A stretch of 64,000 nt of DNA from Paracoccus methylovorus (GTDB lineage: Bacteria; Pseudomonadota; Alphaproteobacteria; Rhodobacterales; Rhodobacteraceae). The stretch is taken from assembly GCF_016919705.1 (NCBI RefSeq), contig NZ_CP070368.1, positions 1,364,001 through 1,428,000 on the forward strand, given 5' to 3'. Position numbers and translations under genes: made by a program. The notes under the pieces were generated by a model, which ran no database searches, had not been told where the DNA came from, and saw only the letters and a list, made by a program, of their open reading frames with translations. This document shows, piece by piece, positions 39,101 through 46,544 of the stretch (positions within the stretch are counted from its first letter, which is position 1; the number at the start of each line of letters is the position of its first letter).

Positions 39101-39216
39101 GGTCCCAAAAGGGTGCTCATCGGCTGCTGATCGATCTGGACGGCGATGGCAGAGCCGAGTTGACGATCGAACTGGGCGATCTGAAAAACCTGTCCGCATC
39201 CGATTTTCTTCTTTAA
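36130..39216 (+). CDS. RTX (hemolysin-type calcium-binding) exported protein
   Basis: A 1028-residue acidic protein with no N-terminal signal peptide, consistent with type I secretion. Residues 1-375 look like a beta-propeller (repeated VDGRAYVFVGGGDDGISVF and VSALSAMVIDGRIALFVAS strands). A first short RTX block (GGAGDDILIATS) is near 397. About 45 GGxGxDxLx nonapeptides fill roughly 530-940. The C-terminus (DVFVFSGDDLDGST, DFQAGEDRIDFSDLDL, then a hydrophobic FLL end) resembles a type I secretion signal. No type I exporter is adjacent. Its stop overlaps, tail to tail, the stop of the capsule permease gene. Confidence 0.9.
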   Translation: MRYRHVATYIGSQAPFVTNIAHLQTYAGPEGCALYSITHVGGGIAAYRITSADKPIEMTATRPHAASLGYAGTPNASIVTLGDAPVLFGTGLRNALSSGIRLDDEGGFRDGVRLTGPGALPADVIRLGQFQTAQGDFLYSARNGQTAFDIWRLADDGTVRHVTRAVLPLGSGTQGTEIDDTLVATLGDRSFIVSASGTGNYVAVQMIHADGSVGAAQMLWSDRGLGMDQPSHLGTVTVSGVTYLVVAASQSSSLTTMRLTYAGELLPADHVIDERSTRFAGATALETVEVDGRAYVFVGGGDDGISVFTVLPEGRLMHVATLADTNDRTLADVSALSAMVIDGRIALFVASRTERGITQFVFEPGVIGRTGVVGAGWQSGTEGSDMMQASAGTTVLNGGAGDDILIATSKPVQMTGGAGTDVFVPMEVNGQITITDFEPGVDRLDLSFLGMIRSTAQLRFNPQSNGIKIFYGNSVIWVMTRDNTMLQASAFDNSLFPIAHYAPPQMRTKVVGTSRNDTLTASRYGSDIHGQAGNDLLLGGAGNDSLYGQAGNDTLNGANGNDRLFGGPGNDSLVGGAGADTLQGDAGNDTLKGGNGNDRLFGGTGNDRLFGGSGNDSLVGGAGADTLWGDAGNDTLTGDGGNDRLFGGAGNDRLLGGVGDDSLVGGAGADTLRGDGGNDTLTGEAGNDRLFGGAGNDRLLGGSGNDSLVGGAGADTLQGDAGNDTLFGDAGNDRLFGGSGNDRLLGGTGNDSLVGGTGADTLQGDAGNDTLEGGTGNDNLSGGAGNDLLRGGDGADTISGGSGHDTLYGHAGADVLQDDEGHDLLYGGAGNDRLYGGADNDTLYGQAGNDSLSGGAGNDMLFGDIGNDTLHGDDGHDLIHGGTGNDVLDGGAGHDTLLGNAGNDRLHGGVGHDLIEGGDGYDTLAGGRGADTLIGGLGADVFVFSGDDLDGSTDVIVDFQAGEDRIDFSDLDLTFIGTKGFSGPGQVRADWSQKGAHRLLIDLDGDGRAELTIELGDLKNLSASDFLL
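37843..38517 (+). repeat. Five tandem 135-base higher-order repeats in RTX gene
   Basis: The phrase SLVGGAGADTL recurs at exact 135-base steps starting at 37843, 37978, 38113, 38248 and 38383. Each unit is five nonapeptides (45 residues), with near-identical DNA, so recent duplication or recombination is likely. Confidence 0.85.
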
Positions 39217-40046
39217 CGTTCGAGCATTTTTTTATGGTATTTTTTGAGGAGAGCGAGACCTGCGAGGAGGAGGGCGAGGGCGATGGTGACGACATATGTC
39301 CGGCTGACATATGTCGCCTCGTATGTGGGGTAGAAGCCGCTGCGCATCAGGCCGACGCAATGGATCAGCGGGTTGTACCACAGCAGGTCCTGGGCCCTGG
39401 CGGGCATCTGGTCGTAGAGAAAGAACACCCCCGAGATCAGGAACAGCGGCCGGGTCAGGATATGCCAGACCCGCTCCCAGATCGGGAAGGCGGTCATCAG
39501 ATAGCAGTTCAGCGTCCCCACCCCGGTGGCCAGCAGCGCCACCAGCAGCAGCGCCTCGAAGACCAGGGCCATGTCGACCGGACCGGGCAGCTGGAAGGCG
39601 ACGAAAATGCCGCCGATCACGATGGCGATGACCGCGATATGGGTCAGCACGTTCAGAATCACCCGCGCCAGCAGCGCATCGATAAAGGTCACGCTGGGAT
39701 AGGCCAGGAACGGCCGCGAGTAGCGGATCGAACTGGCGACCTTGTTGGTCAGGTTGTTGAACATGGCAAAGGGCAGGTAGCCGGTGGCATAGAACAGCGG
39801 AAAGTTCGACCCCAGCGCCGGGCTGCGCAGCGCCAGGCTGAACAACACCGTCAACAGCGCCACGCCCAGCACCGGCTCGAGCACCGCCCAGATATAGCCG
39901 CCGGCCGAGCGGCCATAAGTGGTGGCCATCTCGCGCAGCATCAGCGCCATCACGGTGCGCGGCATCCGCATCCGGGGGCCATTGCGGGCCGGCCGCAGCG
40001 GTGGGCGGATTTCAGGGGCGGTAATTTCAGGGGCGGTATCGGACAT
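39213..40046 (-). CDS. Capsular polysaccharide ABC exporter permease (KpsM/CtrC-like)
   Basis: A 277-residue ABC-2 type inner-membrane permease with about six helices. It carries YGRSAGGYIWAVLEPVLGVALL and ALLLVALLATGVGTLNCYLMTAFPIWERVWHILTRPLFLISGVFFLYDQMP (with turns), which are typical of KpsM/CtrC/BexB-like capsule exporters. A 15-base tandem duplication encodes the ITAPEI repeat just after the start. It is divergent from the KpsE-like and KpsT-like genes by 82 bases rather than cotranscribed with them. Confidence 0.9.
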   Translation of the reverse strand: MSDTAPEITAPEIRPPLRPARNGPRMRMPRTVMALMLREMATTYGRSAGGYIWAVLEPVLGVALLTVLFSLALRSPALGSNFPLFYATGYLPFAMFNNLTNKVASSIRYSRPFLAYPSVTFIDALLARVILNVLTHIAVIAIVIGGIFVAFQLPGPVDMALVFEALLLVALLATGVGTLNCYLMTAFPIWERVWHILTRPLFLISGVFFLYDQMPARAQDLLWYNPLIHCVGLMRSGFYPTYEATYVSRTYVVTIALALLLAGLALLKKYHKKMLER

Positions 40047-40128
40047 GTGAACGCAAACACTGGTCGGGACGGCTGGCAATATGTAACAACTGCGCCCGAA
40101 AGGTAAACCAGCGAAAGCGCACCTGCCC

Positions 40129-41862
40129 GTGAACACTCCCTCCACACCGGTCGGCGGCAAGGCCGGCCAGCCGGCCCAGCCGGTCGGCGGGCAGCAAAGC
40201 CAAGCCGCCCCGACATCCGACGCAACCCCCGCCCCCGCCCCGCAGGCGGCTGCTAGCGCATCGAAGCCGCAGGCTGCCGCGCCGCAAGCCGCGCCGGCCG
40301 CAGCACAAGCAACCCCTACGGCGTCCCCGCAGCCACCCGCCGGCGCGCAGCGCCCGTTCCAGGGCCAGCAGGGACTGGGCGCCAGGCCGCCCGCGGCCGG
40401 GCAGGAAAAACCCCCGGAGCCGCAGCAGGCCCCCCAGAAAGATCCGTTGCCGAAAGACCCGCCGAAAGACCCGCTGCCGCAAGGCCCCGGGCCGCAAGAC
40501 CCCGGGCCGCAGGACGCGCAGCCGGATCAGGCCGCGCCCCCGCCCCGCCCGGCGGACAGCGCCAAGCCGCCGGCGCTGCGCCCGCAGGGCCAGCCGATCC
40601 CGGTCCGGCCCCTGAGCCCGCCCGCAATAAAACCCGCGGCAAAACCCACGGCGAAAGCCGTAGCGAAGCCGGCGGCAAAAGCCGGCGGCAAGGCGCTGGC
40701 CCGTCCCCGGGTCGTCCCCGCCCAGCCGCTGCGCCCGCCCGCCGCCATCGCCGAGCCAAAGCCCCGGCACTGGCTGATCCTGGGCTCTTTCCTGGTCCTG
40801 GTGATGCTGCCCAGCCTGATCTGGGCCGGCTACCTGTGGCTGCGCGCCAGCGACCAATATGTCTCGAGCGTCGGCTTTTCGGTGCGCCAGGAACAATCCA
40901 CCCCCTCGATCGACCTTCTGGGCGGGCTGTCGCCGCTGACCGGCGGCGGCGGGGCATCGGACACCGATATCCTTTATGAATACATCCGCAGCCAGGACAT
41001 GGTCGAAAAGATCGACGACCGGCTGGACCTGCGCACGCGCTTTTCGCGCGACTGGCCGCATGACTTCGTCTTTGCCTTCAACCCCGAGGCCCATATCGAG
41101 GACCTGACCGATTACTGGCAGCGCCAGGTCAAGGTGCTTTACGACAGCACCACCCAGCTGATCACGCTGAAGGTCAGCGCCTTTACCCCCCAGGACGCCC
41201 AGGCCATCGCCGCCGCCGTGTTCCAGGAAAGCTCGGACAAGATCAATGAGCTGTCGACCATCGCCCAGGGCGATGCCACGCGGCTGGCCAAGGGCGAGCT
41301 GGACAAGGCCCGCACCGAACTGACCGAGACGCGCCAGGCCATGACCGCATTCCGCATGCGCTCGCAGATCGTCGACCCGCAGGCGGACCTTGCCGGGCAG
41401 ATGGGGGTGCTGAGCGGGTTGCAGGCGCAGCTGGCCGAGGTGCTGGTCGCCCACGACCTACTTTTGGACAACGCCCAGCCCACCGACCACCGCGTGACCC
41501 AGTCCCAGCAAAAGATCGACGCGCTGCGCCGGCTGATCGACGCCGAGCGCTCCAAGTTCGGCGCCGAGGGCCAGGGGCCGGCGGGCGAAAGCTATGCCCA
41601 GTTGATGGCGGAATACGAAAAGCTGGCCGTGGACCGCGAATTCGCCGAGGGCGCCTATCGCTCGGCCCGCATCGCCTATGAAACGGCGCTGGCCGATGCG
41701 CAGCGCCAGGCGCGCTATCTGGCCGCCCATATCGAGCCCAAGGTGGCGCAAAGCGCGACCCAGCCGAATCGGGCCTGGCTGTGGGCGATGATCACCGGCA
41801 TGCTGCTGGCGGGCTGGTCGATCATGGTGCTGATCTATTACAGCGTCCGCGACCGCCGCTAG
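40129..41862 (+). CDS. Capsule polysaccharide export inner-membrane protein (KpsE/CtrB-like)
   Basis: A 577-residue polysaccharide co-polymerase-type protein. Residues 1-210 are an unusually long Pro/Ala/Gln-rich cytoplasmic segment. A first helix lies near 214-236 (HWLILGSFLVLVMLPSLIWAGYLWL), followed by a periplasmic domain with coiled coil (LTETRQAMTAFRMRSQIVDPQ). A second helix is near the C-terminus (LWAMITGMLLAGWSIMVLIYY). Start is GTG. The KpsT-like ATPase begins four bases after its stop. Confidence 0.9.
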   Translation: MNTPSTPVGGKAGQPAQPVGGQQSQAAPTSDATPAPAPQAAASASKPQAAAPQAAPAAAQATPTASPQPPAGAQRPFQGQQGLGARPPAAGQEKPPEPQQAPQKDPLPKDPPKDPLPQGPGPQDPGPQDAQPDQAAPPPRPADSAKPPALRPQGQPIPVRPLSPPAIKPAAKPTAKAVAKPAAKAGGKALARPRVVPAQPLRPPAAIAEPKPRHWLILGSFLVLVMLPSLIWAGYLWLRASDQYVSSVGFSVRQEQSTPSIDLLGGLSPLTGGGGASDTDILYEYIRSQDMVEKIDDRLDLRTRFSRDWPHDFVFAFNPEAHIEDLTDYWQRQVKVLYDSTTQLITLKVSAFTPQDAQAIAAAVFQESSDKINELSTIAQGDATRLAKGELDKARTELTETRQAMTAFRMRSQIVDPQADLAGQMGVLSGLQAQLAEVLVAHDLLLDNAQPTDHRVTQSQQKIDALRRLIDAERSKFGAEGQGPAGESYAQLMAEYEKLAVDREFAEGAYRSARIAYETALADAQRQARYLAAHIEPKVAQSATQPNRAWLWAMITGMLLAGWSIMVLIYYSVRDRR

Positions 41863-41866
41863 ATCC

Positions 41867-42589
41867 ATGATCGTGCTGGAAAACCTGACCAAGGTCTATC
41901 GGCTGAAGGGGCGCGAGACGCGGGTGGCGGACCGCATCGACGCGGTGTTCCCGACCGGCGCCTCGGTCGGGCTTCTGGGCCGCAACGGCGCGGGGAAATC
42001 GACGCTCTTGCGGATGATCGCCGGCACCGTCTCGCCGACCTCGGGGCGGGTGCTCTCGGATGGCACCATCTCCTGGCCCGTGGGCTTCGCCGGCAGTTTC
42101 CATGGCGAGCTGACCGGGGCGCAGAACGTGCGTTTCGTGGCGCGCATCTATGGCGTCGATACCGCCGAGCTGGTCGATTACGTCGAGGACTTCGCCGAGC
42201 TTGGCCAGCATTACCACCAGCCCTTCGGCAGCTATTCCTCGGGGATGCGATCCCGGCTGGCGATGGGCACCTCCATGGGCATCCATTTCGACACCTATCT
42301 GGTCGACGAGGTGACCAGCGTCGGCGACGCCAATTTCCGCGCCAAGTCGCAGCGCGTCTTTGCCGAGCGCATGGCCCGCTCCAGCGCCGTCGTCGTCAGC
42401 CACTCGATGGGAATGATCCGCAAAATGTGCAACATGGGCGCCGTCCTCGACCGCGGAAACCTCTACACATTCGAAAACATCGAAGACGCAATCAAAATGC
42501 ACGAATATATCCTTAAAGTCCCAGAAGGGGGGGCATCCCAGGCCGACGGCCCGGTCGAGGGGGAGCAGCAGGCTTTGTCCACGTCATAG
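41867..42589 (+). CDS. Capsular polysaccharide ABC exporter ATPase (KpsT/CtrD-like)
   Basis: A 240-residue ABC ATPase with Walker A GRNGAGKST (38-46), the signature YSSGMRSRLAMGTSMGIHF and Walker B TYLVDEV. FPTGASVGLLGRNG and the H-loop VVSHSMGMIRKMC agree with the KpsT/CtrD capsule group, which lacks the carbohydrate-binding domain of Wzt. It acts with the divergent permease at 39213-40046. The window contains no KpsD/Wza-like outer-membrane partner. Confidence 0.93.
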   Translation: MIVLENLTKVYRLKGRETRVADRIDAVFPTGASVGLLGRNGAGKSTLLRMIAGTVSPTSGRVLSDGTISWPVGFAGSFHGELTGAQNVRFVARIYGVDTAELVDYVEDFAELGQHYHQPFGSYSSGMRSRLAMGTSMGIHFDTYLVDEVTSVGDANFRAKSQRVFAERMARSSAVVVSHSMGMIRKMCNMGAVLDRGNLYTFENIEDAIKMHEYILKVPEGGASQADGPVEGEQQALSTS

Positions 42590-42697
42590 AATGGCAAGAA
42601 TGCGTCAGGTTCGAGGCACGGTCGCGCCCTCCGCCAAAGGGCCGAGGTGACGCGGTCCCCGGCACGCGCTAGACGGAGCCAAACAAGGAGGTTTCCG

Positions 42698-43099
42698 ATG
42701 GAAAGCAAAGCCCTGATCGCCGCCTATTACGACGCATTCAACGACGGTCGCACCGACGAGATGCTGAACTATCTGCATGACGAAGTCGAGCATCACGTCA
42801 ACGAAGGCGGCATCCGGCGCGGCAAGCAGACATTCGCCGAGTTCAACGCCCATATGACCCACTGCTACAAGGAAGAGCTGACCGATATGGTGATCTTCGC
42901 CAATGATGCGGGGGACCGGGCGGCGGCGGAATTCGTGGTGAACGGCAGCTATCTGGAGACCGATGAGGGCCTGCCGGAAGCGAAGGGCCAGAAATATGTC
43001 CTGCCCGCCGGCGCCTTTTTCACCATCAGGGACGGCAAGATCGCCCGCGTGACCACCTATTACAACCTTGCCGACTGGATGCGGCAGGTTTCTGCGTGA
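42698..43099 (+). CDS. SnoaL/ketosteroid-isomerase-like protein
   Basis: A 133-residue cone-shaped NTF2-like protein with an excellent AAGGAGG ribosome site. YYDAFNDGRTDEMLNYLHDEVEHHVNEGG and GAFFTIRDGKIARVTTYYNL are features of the ketosteroid-isomerase-related group. The real substrate is unknown. Its stop overlaps the GTG of the next gene (GTGA), so it heads a three-gene cassette. Confidence 0.88.
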   Translation: MESKALIAAYYDAFNDGRTDEMLNYLHDEVEHHVNEGGIRRGKQTFAEFNAHMTHCYKEELTDMVIFANDAGDRAAAEFVVNGSYLETDEGLPEAKGQKYVLPAGAFFTIRDGKIARVTTYYNLADWMRQVSA

Positions 43100-43677
43100 T
43101 CCGCACCGAAAGCCTGACCGGGACTGCCGTGGCCGCCGTGCTGGACGATCTGGCACGGTTGCGCATCGCGGTATTCCGCGACTGGCCCTATCTCTATGAC
43201 GGCGATCTGGAATACGAACGCGATTATCTGCGGGCCTATCAATCGCCCGGCGCGGTGGTGGTCGCGGCCTGGGACGGCGACCGTATGGTCGGCGCCGCGA
43301 CCGGGGCCCCGATGGAGGACCACGCCGACGACTTCGCCGCAGCCTTCGCAGACCGGCCCGAGCGTCTGGGTGAGATATTTTACTGCGCGGAATCGGTGCT
43401 TTTGCCGGAATATCGCGGCCACGGCCTTGGCCACGTCTTTTTCGACGGGCGCGAGGCACAGGGCCGCTTGCTTGGTCGCCGCTACAGCGTCTTTTGCAGC
43501 GTGATCCGCCCCCAAACGCACCCTATGCGGCCTAGCGATTACCGTCCGCTGGACGGGTTCTGGCGTAAGCGCGGCTATGCGCCCTTGCCCGGTGTTACTG
43601 CCGAATTCGACTGGAAAGACATCGGTGCAACCGCGTCCACCCGCAAACCGCTGCAATTCTGGATGAAAGAACTGTGA
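43096..43677 (+). CDS. GNAT-family N-acetyltransferase
   Basis: A 193-residue acetyltransferase-like protein. VAAWDGDRMVGAATGAP and LLPEYRGHGLGHVFFDGREAQGRLLGRRYSVF (broken by a turn) form the acetyl-CoA fold, and RPLDGFWRKRGYAPLPG is the terminal helix. The GTG start overlaps the upstream stop, and its own stop overlaps the nitrilase GTG. The acceptor substrate is unknown. Confidence 0.85.
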   Translation: MIRTESLTGTAVAAVLDDLARLRIAVFRDWPYLYDGDLEYERDYLRAYQSPGAVVVAAWDGDRMVGAATGAPMEDHADDFAAAFADRPERLGEIFYCAESVLLPEYRGHGLGHVFFDGREAQGRLLGRRYSVFCSVIRPQTHPMRPSDYRPLDGFWRKRGYAPLPGVTAEFDWKDIGATASTRKPLQFWMKEL

Positions 43678-44543
43678 CCCGAATCGTCAAGATCGCCGCC
43701 GCCGCCTATCCCTTTGATTGGCTTTCGGATTTCGCGGCCTATCGCACCAAGATCACCCGCTGGGTGGAAGAGGCCGCCGATTGCGACCTGTTGGTCTTTC
43801 CCGAATATGGCGCGATGGAACTGGCCTCGCTGGGCGGGCCACAAGTGGCGGGCGATCTGGAGGCATCACTGCACGAGGTCGCCCGGCATGAACCAGCCCG
43901 CGACGCACTGCATGCGGAACTGGCGGCGCGGCACGGGCTGCATATCCTTGCCGCCTCGGGGCCGTTTTTCGACGGAACCCGCCCGGTCAACCGTGCCGTA
44001 TTGTTCGGACCGCAGGGACGGATCGGTCATCAGGACAAGCAGATCATGACCCGGTTCGAGCGCGAGGATTGGGATATTGTCGCCGCGCCCGGTCTGCGGA
44101 TTTTCGACACTCCGGTGGGCCGGTTGGGCGTGCTGATCTGTTATGACTGCGAATTCCCCCTGCTGGGCCGCGTGCTGGCCGAGGCTGGGGTCGAAATCGT
44201 CCTGACCCCCTCCTGCACGGACACGGTGGCGGGGTTCAACCGGGTCAGGATCGGCGCCATGGCGCGGGCGCTGGAGGGCCAATGCGTCGTCGTGCAGGCA
44301 CCCACCGTCGGCGATGTGGATTGGAGCCCGGCCATTGACGAGAACCGCGGCGCGGCAGCGATCTATGCGCCTTCGGACGGGTTCTGGCCGGAAAGCGGCA
44401 TCGTGGCCGAGGGGCTGATGGACGTGCCCGGCTGGGTCAAGGCCGAGGTCGTTCTGGATCTGGTCGCGCAAAGCCGCCGGGACGGACGCGTGCTGCCCTT
44501 TGCGCATTGGCCGGAAAGCGCGGCGGCGCGGCTGGTGGATTAG
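43674..44543 (+). CDS. Carbon-nitrogen hydrolase (nitrilase superfamily)
   Basis: A 289-residue amidohydrolase with a complete Glu-Lys-Cys triad: E44 (FPEYGAMEL), K122 (GHQDKQIMTRFERED) and C156 (LICYDCEFPL). The GTG start overlaps the GNAT stop by GTGA. Together with the KSI-like and GNAT genes it forms a cassette that could act stepwise on one small molecule, for example acetylation then amide cleavage. The substrate cannot be told from sequence. Confidence 0.92.
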   Translation: MTRIVKIAAAAYPFDWLSDFAAYRTKITRWVEEAADCDLLVFPEYGAMELASLGGPQVAGDLEASLHEVARHEPARDALHAELAARHGLHILAASGPFFDGTRPVNRAVLFGPQGRIGHQDKQIMTRFEREDWDIVAAPGLRIFDTPVGRLGVLICYDCEFPLLGRVLAEAGVEIVLTPSCTDTVAGFNRVRIGAMARALEGQCVVVQAPTVGDVDWSPAIDENRGAAAIYAPSDGFWPESGIVAEGLMDVPGWVKAEVVLDLVAQSRRDGRVLPFAHWPESAAARLVD

Positions 44544-44961
44544 ACAGGCGACACGCAACGCTTGGACTCATTAACCGACTCTTGTCAATTTCTGTTGAAG
44601 GATCACTGGGCGGCACAAGGGGCGCTCTGGCAAGAACATGATCCCCCCGGAAGTGTGCCGAACAGCATTCGACGCTTATCTCTGCAAGGATACGCCGATC
44701 CGATTGTCCCTGAAACGGGGGCTATTCATGGGACGGCTATTATATCGGTATCCTGGGGCTGTTTTTATGCTCGATGGTCAAGGAAACCCGTTCCTGCCCC
44801 CTGCGAATGGCGGAACTTCGATAATCCGGCGCTGAAAAACCGCGAATGTTTCACGTCACCCTGCCAAGAACTCAGATATTGGAGGCCGACCGCCGCATCC
44901 GACGCAGGGGAGGCAGCCGAGGATCGCCCAACTGCCCAATAACCCTTAGGGCCGCAGCCCG
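44544..44961. other. 418-base gap between convergent gene groups
   Basis: Lower GC than its flanks and no convincing gene. A 65-codon frame at 44638-44835 lacks a good ribosome site or family match. No tRNA, terminator or IS end was recognised. Confidence 0.35.
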
Positions 44962-46413
44962 CTACTGTGCCGCTGGCTCGTCAGGCACCACCCCCTCGGG
45001 GGTCTCGGCACCTTCGGGGGCCTCGCCTTCGGAAGGCACGGCCAGCCGGTTGTCCTCCCACTCGCCCGAGGCGACCTGGCCGGTGGCATAGCGCATCACC
45101 CCTGCGCCCTGACGTTTGCCCATGACGAAGTGGCCGGTATAAACGTCACCGTTGGCATAGGTCGCCACGCCTTCGCCGTCGATCTCGCCCTCTTTCCAGC
45201 TTCCCTCATAGCGAAAGCCGTCGGGCGCGATCAGCCGGCCCTTGCCATGGCGCAACCCATTCACGAACGAGCCGTCATAGGTCGTGCCGTCGGCATAGGT
45301 CGCCTGCCCCTGTCCGTGGCGCTGGCCATCGCGCCAGGCGCCGTTATAGACATAGCCGTCGGGATAGGTCATGCGGCCCTGCCCCTCGTTACGACCGCGT
45401 TTGAAGCCGCCCTCATAGACCAACCCGTTGGCATATCGGGCGACGCCCTGCCCCTCGATCACGCCGGCCAGCCATTCGCCGTCATAGCTGGCGCCGTCGG
45501 GATAGGTGATCAGACCGCGCCCATGCGGCAGGTCGGCCTCAAGCGCGCCTTCATAGACCGAGCCGTCGGGATATGTGATGCGACCCAGCCCCTCCATCCG
45601 GCCCTCGACCCAGTCGCCGGTATAGATATAGCCGTCGGTCCCGGTAAAGACGCCGGCACCCCAACGCTTGTCGGCGCGGAAATCGCCCTCATAGCGGTCG
45701 CCGTTGGTATAGGTGGCAATCCCCTTGCCCTCTCGCTTGCCATTGGCAAAGCGTCCCTCATAGGCGTCGCCCGACGGCTGGGTCAGTTTGCCTTCCCCGG
45801 CCATCTGCCCGGCCGACCAGCCGCCCTGATAAACCAGCCCGTCCGACATGGTGAGTTTGCCCTGACCAGAGCGCTGGTTCGCCCGCATCTCGCCTTCATA
45901 GCTGGCGCCGTCGGGATAGGTGATCTTGCCGATGCCCTCTTTGACGCCCTGCTTCCAGTCGCCTTCATACCGATAACCATTGGGCTGGGTCAGCACGCCC
46001 TTGCCATGATGCAGCGCGTTCTGGAACCCGCCCTCATAGACCGAGCCGTTGGCGTAATTCGCCACGCCTTGCCCGGTGATCTGGCCGTCCAGCCAGTCGC
46101 CCTCATAGGTGCCACCATCTGCATAGGTGATCTTACCCTTGCCCTGCGGCTTGCCGCCGGCGAAAGCGCCCTCATAGACCGAGCCGTTGGGAAATCTGGC
46201 CGTACCTTGGCCCAGAATCTCGCCCTCGACCCAATCGCCGGTATATTCGTAGCCCGAGGGCAGCTTATAGGTGCCGCGCCCATGCTGTTTGCCGTTGCGG
46301 AACGTGCCTTCATAGACGCCGCCATCGTCGTAATGTTTGCTGATGACCGCCTGCGCGCTGGCCATGCCCGCGCCGGCAAGAATTACCGCGCAAGCGACAA
46401 GGGCTGCCTTCAT
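44962..46413 (-). CDS. Exported MORN-repeat protein
   Basis: A 483-residue protein with a signal peptide (MKAALVACAVILAGAGMASA) followed by 18 consecutive 23-residue MORN repeats (YEG.F..G...G.G..TY.DG pattern) from about residue 28 to 441. A short acidic Pro/Glu tail of about 35 residues ends the protein. The start is placed at the signal peptide. MORN arrays usually make extended beta-sheet scaffolds; binding partner and function are unknown. Divergent from nadE. Confidence 0.88.
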   Translation of the reverse strand: MKAALVACAVILAGAGMASAQAVISKHYDDGGVYEGTFRNGKQHGRGTYKLPSGYEYTGDWVEGEILGQGTARFPNGSVYEGAFAGGKPQGKGKITYADGGTYEGDWLDGQITGQGVANYANGSVYEGGFQNALHHGKGVLTQPNGYRYEGDWKQGVKEGIGKITYPDGASYEGEMRANQRSGQGKLTMSDGLVYQGGWSAGQMAGEGKLTQPSGDAYEGRFANGKREGKGIATYTNGDRYEGDFRADKRWGAGVFTGTDGYIYTGDWVEGRMEGLGRITYPDGSVYEGALEADLPHGRGLITYPDGASYDGEWLAGVIEGQGVARYANGLVYEGGFKRGRNEGQGRMTYPDGYVYNGAWRDGQRHGQGQATYADGTTYDGSFVNGLRHGKGRLIAPDGFRYEGSWKEGEIDGEGVATYANGDVYTGHFVMGKRQGAGVMRYATGQVASGEWEDNRLAVPSEGEAPEGAETPEGVVPDEPAAQ

Positions 46414-46544
46414 GGGTGCTGCACTCCGCCTCATTGCTGCTTTTGCCATCGGTTTATCGCAATGGACCTGCAGGCGCAAAGCCCGACTTTTCCTTTGCCG
46501 CGCCCTCGCCTATCAACGGGTGCAAGATACGGTAAGGAAGCGCC

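Noticed and set aside
44638..44835. 65-codon frame in the gap after the nitrilase gene
   Set aside because: No ribosome site, no family match and base composition unlike neighbouring genes.
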